From contig NZ_JAHBBI010000001.1 of NCBI RefSeq assembly GCF_019331695.1, positions 1 through 64,000 on the forward strand: a stretch of 64,000 bases of DNA. The letters run 5' to 3'. A program made the position numbers and the translations under genes. Of this stretch, positions 36,850-47,504 are shown piece by piece (within the stretch, counting starts at the first letter, position 1; each line of letters starts with the position of its first letter). The stretch is from Bifidobacterium pluvialisilvae. Its GTDB lineage: Bacteria; Actinomycetota; Actinomycetes; Actinomycetales; Bifidobacteriaceae. Below the pieces are notes generated by a model, which was not told the origin of the DNA, did no database searches, and saw nothing but the letters and a program-made list of their open reading frames with translations.

Positions 36850-37597
36850 AACCATGAGCAAATCCATAGAAGCATCGATTGTCGTCGTCGACGACGAGCC
36901 GTCCATCCGTGAGCTGCTGGTCGCCTCGCTGCATTTCTCCGGATTCGAGGTGAACACCGCCGCCTCGGGGTCCGAGGCCATCGAGGTCATCGAGAAAACC
37001 GACCCCGACCTCATCGTGCTTGATGTCATGCTCCCCGACATCGATGGGTTCACCGTCACCAGGCGCATCCGCCAGGAGGGCATCGACGCGCCGGTGCTGT
37101 TCCTTACCGCGCGCGACGACACCCAGGACAAGGTCATGGGGCTCACCGTCGGCGGCGACGACTACGTCACCAAGCCGTTCAGCCTCGAGGAGGTCGTCGC
37201 GAGGATCCGCGCCATCCTCCGCCGCACGCGCGAACAGGCCGAGGACGATCCCATCATCCGGGTCGCCGACCTCGAGATCAACGAGGACTCCCACGACGTG
37301 ACCCGACATGGCCAGGTCGTGGAGCTCAGCCCCACCGAATACAAGCTGCTGCGTTATCTCATGGACAACGAGGGGCGCGTGCTCTCCAAGGCGCAGATCC
37401 TCGACCACGTGTGGCAGTACGACTGGGGCGGCGACGCCGCCATCGTGGAATCCTACATCTCGTATCTGCGCAAGAAGGTGGACGGCGTCACCTACACGGA
37501 CGAGGATGGCGAGACCCGCAAGGTCGACCCGCTCATCCAGACCAAGCGTGGCATCGGCTACATGATCCGCGCGCCCAAGTCCGCCCCGGGAGCCTGA
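36842..37597 (+). CDS. OmpR-family response regulator
   Basis: A 251-residue regulator. The receiver domain has acidic pocket VVVDDEPS, phospho-acceptor LIVLDVMLPD (Asp61) and switch FLTARDD, with Lys in YVTKPFS. A C-terminal winged-helix DNA-binding domain follows (ELSPTEYKLLRYLMDNEGRV, with RGIGYMI at the end). Related to actinobacterial PrrA/TcrA-like regulators. ATG 36842 directly follows GGAGGG; ATG 36854 is an alternative. The histidine kinase follows after 3 bases. Confidence 0.95.
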   Translation: MLRTMSKSIEASIVVVDDEPSIRELLVASLHFSGFEVNTAASGSEAIEVIEKTDPDLIVLDVMLPDIDGFTVTRRIRQEGIDAPVLFLTARDDTQDKVMGLTVGGDDYVTKPFSLEEVVARIRAILRRTREQAEDDPIIRVADLEINEDSHDVTRHGQVVELSPTEYKLLRYLMDNEGRVLSKAQILDHVWQYDWGGDAAIVESYISYLRKKVDGVTYTDEDGETRKVDPLIQTKRGIGYMIRAPKSAPGA

Positions 37598-37600
37598 TCC

Positions 37601-39412
37601 GTGGGCGTCGCATTCAAGGTCGGCAGGGCGAAGGGCGAGGTGAGGATCAAACCGAAGCCGGCGAAGCCACGCAACGAGAACCCGCTGCTGCGGCGCATCG
37701 ACGCGGTGTCGCTGTCCACCAAGCTGGTGTCCATCATCCTCGTGCTGCTGCTCGTCAGCGGCGGCATCATCGCGTTCGCCGTCCGCCAGCTCGTCAGCGC
37801 CTACATCATCGACAAGACCGACACCCAGCTGCAGCGCCAGTCGGAGCTGGTCCTCAACAATATCGGCGACCTGCAGAAAACCGACAACACCGGCACTCTG
37901 GGACTCATCGACTACTACGTGCAGATCCGCGACTCGAACTACAACGTCACGTCGACGCCGCTGGTCCCCAAACTCGCCGACAACGTGATCTCCGAGCCCA
38001 AGCTCCCCTTATCCGGCAGCCTCGATGGCATTCAGTTCGGCAAGCCGTTCACCACCGACGCGCGCGTCCAGCTGGCCGGCGGCTCCGCCAGCCGGTCCTC
38101 GCTGCAGATGGCCATGGCCCCATGGCGCGTCATCGCCGTCGAATGGACCATGCGCGCCACCTCCACCACACCTGCGGCCCATGGCATGGCCTTCATCGCG
38201 CTCTCCCTGCACGACATGGAGGACACGCTCGCCATCATCACCAAATACTTCCTCGTCGTCGGCATAGCCATCATCGTGTTCGCCACCGTCATGGCCACCC
38301 TGGCCATCGACCGGACGCTCATGCCGCTCAAACGCATCGAGAAGACGGCGGCCAAAATAGCCAACGGCGACCTGTCGCAGCGCGTGCCGCAATCCCCGGA
38401 GAACACCGAGGTCGGCTCCCTTTCGGCATCCCTCAACCAGATGCTGTCACGAATAGAGCAGAGCTTCCGCGAGCAGCAGGAGACCACCGAGAAGATGAAG
38501 CAGTTCGTCTCCGACGCCAGCCATGAGCTGCGTACGCCGCTGGCCGCCATCCACGGCTACGCCGAACTCTACAAGATGCAGCGCGACTATCCCGGCGCCC
38601 TCGAAAGGGCGGACGAATCCATCGACCACATCGAGAAATCCAGCACCCGCATGGCCGCGCTCGTCGAGGACCTGCTGTCGCTGGCCCGCATGGACGAAGG
38701 CCGCGGCGTCAACATCAACCAGAAGGCCAAACTGCACAACATCCTCTCGGAATCCGCCGAGGACCTTCACGCCCTCGACCCCGAGCGCACGATTCGGCTC
38801 GGCGGCATCGCGCTCGCCGGCGGGGACGTCCCGCTCGCCCCGGCCCCGGGGCAGCCGGCCATCCCCGCGCACCTGTCGTTCGTGCCGGGCAAGCTCTCCG
38901 ATGTCACCCTGCAGGGGGACCCCGCCCGCCTGCGTCAGGTCGTGACGAATATCGTGGGCAACATCCACCGGTACACGCCCGCCGAATCCCCCGTGGAGAT
39001 GGGCATCTCCGTCATCCCCGCGTCGCTGCCCGCCATCGACCTCGGCAAGATGCCGTCCACCGACAACTCGCTCGACCAGTTCATCCAGGCCGCCCAGGTG
39101 GCCGCCTCCACCGGCGCCGGACGACGCTTCGCCGTCGCCCAGGTCATCGACCACGGTCCGGGCATGCCCGCGAAGGCCCGGCAGAAGGTCTTCGAACGCT
39201 TCTACACCGCCGACCCCTCGCGCGCCCGAGAAAAGGGAGGCACCGGCCTCGGCATGTCCATCGCCCAGTCCGCCATCAAGGCCCATCATGGCCTGATCTG
39301 CGCCTCGGAAACCTTCGGCGGGGGTCTGACCTTCACCGTGATCATCCCCATGCCCGAACACGACGACCCGAATGCCGCGCCATCCGAGAGCGTAACCCCG
39401 ACGAAGGCGTAA
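37601..39412 (+). CDS. sensor histidine kinase
   Basis: A 603-residue sensor. Two transmembrane helices (about 45-68 and 215-240) flank a 150-residue extracytoplasmic domain. A HAMP domain follows, then HisKA with SDASHELRTPLAAIHGYAEL (phospho-His308) and HATPase motifs: N box QVVTNIVGNIHRY, G1 DHGPGMP, F FERFYTAD and G2 GGTGLGMSIAQ. The N box has His where Asn-x-x-x-Asn-Ala is common (NIVGNIHRY), and a Pro/Gly-rich insert (about 410-430) interrupts the ATP domain. GTG start. Cognate partner of the regulator just upstream; stimulus unknown. Confidence 0.93.
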   Translation: MGVAFKVGRAKGEVRIKPKPAKPRNENPLLRRIDAVSLSTKLVSIILVLLLVSGGIIAFAVRQLVSAYIIDKTDTQLQRQSELVLNNIGDLQKTDNTGTLGLIDYYVQIRDSNYNVTSTPLVPKLADNVISEPKLPLSGSLDGIQFGKPFTTDARVQLAGGSASRSSLQMAMAPWRVIAVEWTMRATSTTPAAHGMAFIALSLHDMEDTLAIITKYFLVVGIAIIVFATVMATLAIDRTLMPLKRIEKTAAKIANGDLSQRVPQSPENTEVGSLSASLNQMLSRIEQSFREQQETTEKMKQFVSDASHELRTPLAAIHGYAELYKMQRDYPGALERADESIDHIEKSSTRMAALVEDLLSLARMDEGRGVNINQKAKLHNILSESAEDLHALDPERTIRLGGIALAGGDVPLAPAPGQPAIPAHLSFVPGKLSDVTLQGDPARLRQVVTNIVGNIHRYTPAESPVEMGISVIPASLPAIDLGKMPSTDNSLDQFIQAAQVAASTGAGRRFAVAQVIDHGPGMPAKARQKVFERFYTADPSRAREKGGTGLGMSIAQSAIKAHHGLICASETFGGGLTFTVIIPMPEHDDPNAAPSESVTPTKA

Positions 39413-39414
39413 GC

Positions 39415-39420
39415 TATAAT
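39415..39420 (+). promoter_or_regulatory. putative -10 box upstream of the second cold-shock gene
   Basis: A perfect TATAAT sits 2 bases after the kinase stop, about 107 bases before the next start. No good -35 box is visible. The leader contains an imperfect hairpin (about 39437-39470, GTGGC and CATGC paired with GCATG and GCCAC). Confidence 0.4.
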
Positions 39421-39526
39421 AATCATTTGGCTTCGGTGGCCGTCATGCGCAGGCAAGCATGGGCGCCACGGATGGATAGAGCAAGTATGCGACTTGGATT
39501 AGTTGGATCAGTGAGGTGTGGAAAGA

Positions 39527-39916
39527 ATGCCCAGCGGAAAGATTCGTTGGTTTGACGCGAAAAAAGGCTACGGCTTCATCACGAGCGACGACGGCAGGGA
39601 TGTGTTCCTGCCGTCCGCCGCGCTGCCGTCCGGCGTCACTACCCTGCGTAAGGGCGCCAAGGTCGAGTTCTCGGTGATCGACGGCCGCAAGGGTCCGCAG
39701 GCCATGGGCGTGACCGTGGCGGCCGCGCTGCCGTCCATGGTCAAGGCCTCCCGTCCGAAGCCGGACGACATGGCCGCCATCGTGGAGGACCTCATCAAGC
39801 TGCTCGACTCGGCCGGCGGCACGTTGCGCCGCCACCGCTACCCCTCGGCGTCCGAGTCCAAGAAGCTCGCCACCCTGCTGCGCGCCGTCGCCGACAACTT
39901 CGACGTCCAGGACTGA
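39527..39916 (+). CDS. cold-shock-domain protein with C-terminal extension
   Basis: A 129-residue protein. The N-terminal cold-shock domain (MPSGKIRWFDAKKGYGFITS, then DVFLPSAAL) resembles the longer actinobacterial CspB type. RNP2 reads VFLPSAA instead of VFVHYSA, losing the aromatic/His nucleic-acid contacts. The C-terminal 60 residues are helical (DDMAAIVEDLIKLLDSAGG). ATG 39527 is chosen; a GTG 9 bases upstream is possible. DUF3027 follows 40 bases later, the same pairing as in mycobacteria. Confidence 0.88.
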   Translation: MPSGKIRWFDAKKGYGFITSDDGRDVFLPSAALPSGVTTLRKGAKVEFSVIDGRKGPQAMGVTVAAALPSMVKASRPKPDDMAAIVEDLIKLLDSAGGTLRRHRYPSASESKKLATLLRAVADNFDVQD

Positions 39917-39956
39917 TACGAATACCGTGACCGAACACACGATTGAAGGTGCAGCG

Positions 39957-41003
39957 ATGACCGCAACCACTCCGGACCCCCAATCCATCGCGCAGGCGGT
40001 GGCCTATGAGGTGGCGGACGAGGAATCGCAGGTAGGCGAGTTCCTCGGCCGCCATGAGCTCGAGGACAATGTCAGCGACTTCCGCTTCGCCGCGAACATC
40101 CCCGGATACGAGGACTGGCAGTGGTCGATAACGCTTTACCATGACGAGGACCGCGGCCTGTGGACGGTGAACGAGTCGTCGCTGGTCCCCGGCGAGAACT
40201 CGCTGATGCCTCCCAAATGGATTCCCTGGAAGGACCGTCTGCTGCCCACCGATCTCGCCGTGACCGACACCCTCGGCACGGAGAAGGACGATCCGCGTCT
40301 GGAGGACGGTCTGGACGAACACCGACTCGAGGCCGACATCGCCGAGGCCGAGGCCGGCGACGCCTCGCCGGTGGATGCCGATGCGTCGGAGCCGGTGGCG
40401 GAGGATGCCGCATCCGTGGAGGATGCCGACGGGGAGGAGAAGCCCGCCGGGGACGCCGCCGCGGATGCGGCCGCCCGCAAGGACGTCGTTCGCGACGAAC
40501 TGGAGCAGACCGCCGGCATCGCCAGGGAGTTCGAGCTCTCGCGGCGTCGCGTGCTCACCCCCTTGGGTCGTGCCCAGGCGGCGCAGCGCTGGTATTCCGG
40601 CCCGCACGGGCCCAAATCGCTCTCCACCAAGACGGCCGACGGCATGCCATGCGAGACGTGCGGGTTCTTCGTGCCGTTGAAGGGGGAACTGAATCTGCTG
40701 TTCGGCGTCTGTGCCAACAAGTGGAGCCCGGACGACGGGCGTGTGGTCTCTCGGGACCACGGTTGCGGCGAGCATTCGGAGATCGAGCCGCCGGAGCCCA
40801 GCAGCCTGTGGATTCAGTCCAAGCCGGCCTTCGACGACCTGCACATCGACATCGTGAGGCAGGCCCCGCGCGAGGAGCGCGGCGAGGTCGAGGCCATGGA
40901 GTCGGCCGAGGAGCCGCGATTCGACGGCGCCGGCCATTACCTCGGCGTCCAGGTCGGCAATGTCGTCCTCTTCCGTTCCCAGATGCCCGAACAGGGCAGG
41001 TGA
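39957..41003 (+). CDS. DUF3027-family protein
   Basis: A 348-residue actinobacterial protein of unknown function. The N-terminal domain (AQAVAYEVADEESQVGEFLG, then FRFAANIPGYEDWQWSITLY) is separated by an acidic Asp/Glu/Ala-rich linker (about 125-165) from a C-terminal zinc-ribbon-like part. That part has CETCGFFVP, GVCANKWSPDDGRVVS and HGCGEHSE. The spacing C-x2-C ... C ... C-G-x-H suggests one metal ion. The pairing with a cold-shock gene suggests an RNA-related role, which is inference. GAAGG lies 7 bases before ATG 39957; a GTG at 39927 would add 10 residues. Confidence 0.85.
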   Translation: MTATTPDPQSIAQAVAYEVADEESQVGEFLGRHELEDNVSDFRFAANIPGYEDWQWSITLYHDEDRGLWTVNESSLVPGENSLMPPKWIPWKDRLLPTDLAVTDTLGTEKDDPRLEDGLDEHRLEADIAEAEAGDASPVDADASEPVAEDAASVEDADGEEKPAGDAAADAAARKDVVRDELEQTAGIAREFELSRRRVLTPLGRAQAAQRWYSGPHGPKSLSTKTADGMPCETCGFFVPLKGELNLLFGVCANKWSPDDGRVVSRDHGCGEHSEIEPPEPSSLWIQSKPAFDDLHIDIVRQAPREERGEVEAMESAEEPRFDGAGHYLGVQVGNVVLFRSQMPEQGR

Positions 41004-41023
41004 GCGGATACGTTCGCATGAAC

Positions 41024-41062
41024 AAGGCCGGTTTCCATGGCCATCCATGGAAACCGGCCTTC
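41024..41062. terminator. bidirectional terminator
   Basis: AAGGCCGGTTTCCATGG pairs perfectly with CCATGGAAACCGGCCTT around a 4-base loop, between the convergent DUF3027 and UspA genes. The U-tract is short. Confidence 0.82.
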
Positions 41063-41085
41063 ATATTCCGGCTGGGCATGCCGTC

Positions 41086-42081
41086 TCAGTGCACCACGGT
41101 CACCGTGCATTCGGCGTCGTTGAGCACCTGCGAGGAGACCGAACCGAGGAAATGCGCGTCAAGGCCGGAAAGGCCGCGCGTACCTACGACAATCTGATAC
41201 GCGTACCGGGAGGCGCTGACCAGACCCTTGCCGGCTGAGATATGGAATGCGTTCGCATGCACCTCGACGTCGTCGGGAATGCACGCTTCGGCGACGGTAT
41301 CGCGGAGAACCCCCTCCGCATGGCGCTGCCCCTCCGCTACCGACGGCACCGTCGTCTCGAATCCGGGCAGCTTGCCCAGATCCCGCATCTGCCAGCAGAA
41401 CAGCACATGCAGCGGACGACGATTGACAATTGCCTCATGCACCGCGAACCGCAGGGCGCGTTGCGCCCCCTTCGACCCGTCGATGCCGACGACGATGGGA
41501 CGGCGATGCCCGTTGCGCCCGTCGTCGGATGTGTCTGGATCGAGCACGCGCGCGATGTCGCTCTGCACCGACTCCGCCGAATCCGCCTCGCCCGCACGGA
41601 CCGCGGTGACCGGCACCTTCGCCTCCTCGGCCAGCGAGGACGACAGCGAGCCGAGGAACCAGCGGGCCACACGTCCGAGCGACCTGCGTCCGACCACAAT
41701 CTGCTGGGCGTGCGAGCCGATCTGCAGCAGCGCGGCCGAACCGGACGCCTTGACCGACGTCAGCTTCAGATTCTCCGGATTGAAGTCGATGCCCTCGGAC
41801 GCCTCGTCCACCCAGGAGCGCAGCGTCTCACGAATCTCGTTGCGCACCTGCCGCCACGCCTCGTCGGAATCCGGCTCGGCGTCGATGTCCCACGAATGCG
41901 TCCATCCGAACACGGCGTTGACGTTCTGGCCGGTCCTTCCCGCCTCGTTCAACGCCCACTTCAACGCGGCGAACGATTCCGTGGAACCATCGACGCCGAC
42001 GACGATATCGCGGAGCGGACGGTCGCCATCGACGTCCGTCGGATTCGCATTCCCACCGGTCTGAACATGTTCAGCCGTCAT
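41086..42081 (-). CDS. tandem universal stress protein
   Basis: A 331-residue cytosolic protein with two UspA domains (about 22-160 and 185-330). Each has the VVG(V/I)DGS beginning and the ATP-binding G-2x-G-9x-G(S/T) pattern (VGRRSLGRVARWFLGSLSSS; VGTRGLSGLDAHFLGSVSSQ). Such proteins bind ATP and act in stress and dormancy responses. AGGAGGTG precedes ATG 42081. Divergent from clpC, so stress control of both is plausible. Confidence 0.92.
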   Translation of the reverse strand: MTAEHVQTGGNANPTDVDGDRPLRDIVVGVDGSTESFAALKWALNEAGRTGQNVNAVFGWTHSWDIDAEPDSDEAWRQVRNEIRETLRSWVDEASEGIDFNPENLKLTSVKASGSAALLQIGSHAQQIVVGRRSLGRVARWFLGSLSSSLAEEAKVPVTAVRAGEADSAESVQSDIARVLDPDTSDDGRNGHRRPIVVGIDGSKGAQRALRFAVHEAIVNRRPLHVLFCWQMRDLGKLPGFETTVPSVAEGQRHAEGVLRDTVAEACIPDDVEVHANAFHISAGKGLVSASRYAYQIVVGTRGLSGLDAHFLGSVSSQVLNDAECTVTVVH

Positions 42082-42199
42082 GACACACCTCCTGATGGTC
42101 GTTCTGGTTACAGCATAGCCGACCGAGGACGGAAAACGGATGAGGAATGTGGCGCATCTCAATTTCCGTTCACAGCGCAATATGCGGGCGGGGAGGAAT

Positions 42200-42214
42200 G
42201 TTCGTCACAGCGAA
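42200..42214 (+). promoter_or_regulatory. candidate ClgR-like operator upstream of clpC
   Basis: GTTCGTCACAGCGAA is a partial dyad (TTCG ... CGAA) resembling the ClgR half-sites described before clp genes in actinobacteria, 40 bases upstream of clpC. Spacing differs by one base from the form I remember, so this is tentative. Confidence 0.35.
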
Positions 42215-42253
42215 TCGGTAGAGTGATACAGAGTTTTATTAGGGAGGACAAGC

Positions 42254-44842
<2,589 letters not shown>

Positions 44843-44867
44843 GGTCTCCGCAGACGAGATGAAATCC

Positions 44868-44917
44868 GCCCCCGCCCGCGGGGGCTGTCATGCGTATGCA
44901 TGACTGGGGGTGGCTGG
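44868..44917 (-). repeat. double-hairpin repeat, copy C
   Basis: Read on the minus strand: CCAGCCACCCCCAGTC, hairpin ATGCATACGCAT, GACAGCCCCC and a GC-rich second hairpin. It faces copy D head to head, 17 bases apart, so the whole 44868-44983 stretch is a near-palindrome. It may terminate clpC and the opposing ECF gene. Confidence 0.8.
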
Positions 44918-44934
44918 ATACCGGTAATAGCGTT

Positions 44935-44983
44935 CCAGCCACCCCCAGTCTGCCTTACGGCAGACAGCCCCCGCCAGCGGGGC
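44935..44983 (+). repeat. double-hairpin repeat, copy D
   Basis: CCAGCCACCCCCAGTC, hairpin TCTGCC-TTA-CGGCAGA, CAGCCCC, hairpin GCCCCCGC-CA-GCGGGGC. The first 16 bases are identical to those of copy C in the opposite orientation. Confidence 0.82.
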
Positions 44984-44987
44984 AAAG

Positions 44988-47369
44988 TCATATCAGCGGC
45001 ACCATGAACAACGCCGCAAGATACAGGGCGCAGAACACGGCGAAGACGCCGTCCCGCCACGAAAGCCGCAGCATCCGGTAGTGTGTGCGGTCCGCACCGC
45101 CCTCATAGCAGCGGGCGTCAAGTGCCAGTCCAAGATTGTCGGCATGGCGCAACGCCCCGGCGAACACCGGTACGATGATGGCCACCAGCGCCCGGAAACG
45201 CTGCAACGGTGAACCTGATTCGATGCTGCCGCCACGCGCCGACTGCGCTTCGATGATGGCCTGAGTCTCGCCGGTGAGTGTGGGAATGAACCGTAGCGCC
45301 AGACTCATGACCAACGCGATTTCGCCAGTGTGCACACCAAACCGATGCAACGGCCGAAGCAACGCCTCGAATGCGTCGGTCAGTCTCGTCGGCGTGGTCG
45401 TCAGCAGCAGGATGGCTCCCAGCATCACCACCAGCGCCAGCCGGCCGGCATAGACGACCGCCGTCCACACGCCGTCATCGGTGATGGGGACCGGCCCGAG
45501 ATGCGCCAGTGGCGTGCCCGTACGCACGAAGAAGACGTTCAATGCGCTCATGATGACGAACAACGCCAGGAACAGCCGCACCGAATGCAGTACGGCGACA
45601 GGGTTCATCCGGGCGGCGGCCATGATGACGGCCACCGTGGCCGCGGCGACCCCCAGTTGCGCCGGCGTGCCGATGGCGAACGCCGTGAACATCAGCACCA
45701 GTGTCAGCACCATCTTCACCCTCGGATCGAGTCGTGCGACGAAAGATCTGTGGTGCTTTCGGTTGCCGTCGTAATGTGATTCGGCTTTCTCGGTTCGACG
45801 TTCATCAGATGATTGTCCCGGCCGGGGGAAGCCGGGGTCATCATGCCCCATAATTCTGCCGTCCCGCAGTTCGACCACACGGTCGGCCAATCCTGCCTCT
45901 GCCTCGTCATGCGTGACGATCAGCACCGTCACGCCTTGCGTCTTCAGATCGGCGAGCAGACGATGGATGCGGGCCGCCGCATCCACATCAAGACTGCTGG
46001 TTGGCTCATCCATGATGAGAATCTTCGGCCGGCAGGCCAGAATGCCGGCGATCGCCACCATACGCTGCTGCCCGCCAGAGAGGCCGAACGGCGAACGTTC
46101 GGCAAGATGCCCGATATGCAGGTCATCGAGCGTCTGCTGTACACGTTCATCAAGCTTGTCGCCGGAAAGACCGAGGTTCCTTGGCCCGTACGCCACATCC
46201 TCGGCCACGGTCTGTGCGAACAGCTGCCGTTCGGGATGCTGCATCACATAACCGACGGTGCCGCGCAGCCGGCGTCGGTCGCGTTTGCGCAGCGGCTTGG
46301 ATTTCCCATGTGCGTTCCGGGCCACATCGATGCCGTCCACGGTGATGCTTCCCCCGGACGGCGTCTCCAACGCGCAGAGCAGTCGCGTGAGCGTGGATTT
46401 TCCACCGCCGTTGCGTCCCATGATGGCGATGGTCTCGCCGGCGTCCACCGTGAGGTCCACGTCTCGCAATACCGGATGGCTGCGATCATACGCGAACGAG
46501 ACATGCGACATCGTGATGATGGGGGAGCCGCCTCGGCTGCGCGGTCTCGTCCCCGGAGAAGATTCCAGGTCGGCGGCTGCGCTGTTGGGCGGTTCGACCC
46601 CTTCAGTCCGTCGTCCGTCGGACAGCTCCCTCGCCCAGGGGGAGCCAGGGGAAGGAGGAGCGACGGAGGACGAGCGGGCATCCTCCACGATTCGTCCGTC
46701 GCGCATCACGATCACCCTGTCCGCGGCGACGGCCTCGACGGCTGAATGCGTGATATGCACGATGGTCGTACCCTGCACATGCAAGTCATCCAATACGCGC
46801 ATGACCTCCGCGCGCCCCGACTCGTCAAGCATCGCCGTGGGCTCGTCCAACACCAGCATGCGCGGTCGCATGGCCAGCATGCCGGCGATGGCCACTCGCT
46901 GCTGCTGGCCGCCGGACATGCGCGTCGGATCGGCAGCGGCATGGTCATCCATGCCGACCTGCCGCAGTGCCGAGCCGACGCGTTCGCCGATGCGGGCATG
47001 CGCCACGCCAAGGTTCTCCGGACCGAACGCCACGTCATCGTCGACGACCGTCGTGACGATCTGATCCTCCGGATTCTGGAAAACCGCGCCGATGTCATGA
47101 CGGGCCTTGCGATACCGGTCGGTGTGGGGCGTTCCGTCGAATACGATGTCGCCGAACAGGGACACGATTCCCGAATCCGGTGCCGCCAACGCGGCGATGA
47201 CGCGTCCCAGCGTCGACTTGCCCGAGCCGTTGGCCCCGACGATGGCGATGCGTTCGCCGTCATGGATTGTGAGATTCACGCCATCCACCGCCCATGAGAC
47301 GCCATCGTCATAACTGAAGCGGACGTCGTCGAGCACGACGACGGGGGAGCGGTCATTCACGGGATTCAC
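44988..47369 (-). CDS. ECF transporter energy-coupling module: fused EcfA-EcfA'-EcfT
   Basis: A single 793-residue polypeptide. The first ABC ATPase (about 8-230) has Walker A GANGSGKST, signature RMSGGQQQR and Walker B MLVLDEPTAMLD. A disordered linker (about 232-280) follows. The second ABC ATPase (about 283-520) has GRNGGGKST, LSGGQQRM and ILIMDEPTSSLD. The last part (about 560-793) is the EcfT transmembrane subunit with the coupling-helix motif SARGGSIESG and ALDARCYEG. It would power the riboflavin S-component RibU encoded just upstream. The linker encodes repeat copy E. GTG 47369 lacks a clear ribosome-binding site; ATG 47356 is an alternative outside this frame choice. Confidence 0.93.
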   Translation of the reverse strand: MNPVNDRSPVVVLDDVRFSYDDGVSWAVDGVNLTIHDGERIAIVGANGSGKSTLGRVIAALAAPDSGIVSLFGDIVFDGTPHTDRYRKARHDIGAVFQNPEDQIVTTVVDDDVAFGPENLGVAHARIGERVGSALRQVGMDDHAAADPTRMSGGQQQRVAIAGMLAMRPRMLVLDEPTAMLDESGRAEVMRVLDDLHVQGTTIVHITHSAVEAVAADRVIVMRDGRIVEDARSSSVAPPSPGSPWARELSDGRRTEGVEPPNSAAADLESSPGTRPRSRGGSPIITMSHVSFAYDRSHPVLRDVDLTVDAGETIAIMGRNGGGKSTLTRLLCALETPSGGSITVDGIDVARNAHGKSKPLRKRDRRRLRGTVGYVMQHPERQLFAQTVAEDVAYGPRNLGLSGDKLDERVQQTLDDLHIGHLAERSPFGLSGGQQRMVAIAGILACRPKILIMDEPTSSLDVDAAARIHRLLADLKTQGVTVLIVTHDEAEAGLADRVVELRDGRIMGHDDPGFPRPGQSSDERRTEKAESHYDGNRKHHRSFVARLDPRVKMVLTLVLMFTAFAIGTPAQLGVAAATVAVIMAAARMNPVAVLHSVRLFLALFVIMSALNVFFVRTGTPLAHLGPVPITDDGVWTAVVYAGRLALVVMLGAILLLTTTPTRLTDAFEALLRPLHRFGVHTGEIALVMSLALRFIPTLTGETQAIIEAQSARGGSIESGSPLQRFRALVAIIVPVFAGALRHADNLGLALDARCYEGGADRTHYRMLRLSWRDGVFAVFCALYLAALFMVPLI
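46598..46646 (+). repeat. double-hairpin repeat, copy E, inside a coding sequence
   Basis: CCCTTCAGTC, hairpin TCCGTCG-TC-CGTCGGA, CAGCTCCCTCGCCCAGGGGGAGCC. It matches the layout of copies A-D. It lies antisense within the ECF fusion gene, encoding residues about 241-258 of the interdomain linker (SPGSPWARELSDGRRTEG). Confidence 0.75.
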
Positions 47370-47385
47370 GGGAGGACCGGGACCT

Positions 47386-47427
47386 TTCTCATATCGATCT
47401 CATGTATTTCATATTTCAATATCTCAT
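47386..47427 (-). repeat. AT-rich array of ATGAGAT-like heptamers
   Basis: Five copies of the heptamer (minus strand ATGAGAT/ATGAAAT, one TTGAAAT) occur at 47386-47392, 47397-47403, 47406-47412, 47413-47419 and 47421-47427. This AT-rich patch directly precedes the ECF fusion gene, after the ribU terminator. It could be a promoter region with operator sites. Confidence 0.5.
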
Positions 47428-47435
47428 ATACAAAA

Positions 47436-47472
47436 TCGTCGGAACATCCGGATAACCGGAATGTTCCGACGA
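47436..47472 (-). terminator. ribU terminator
   Basis: TCGTCGGAACATCCGG pairs with CCGGAATGTTCCGACGA. Read on the minus strand it is followed by TTTTGTAT, 32 bases after the ribU stop. It separates ribU from the downstream ECF fusion, so the fusion probably has its own promoter. Confidence 0.85.
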
Positions 47473-47504
47473 ATGCACGTCCAGACGAATCGCTGGAATG
47501 TATG

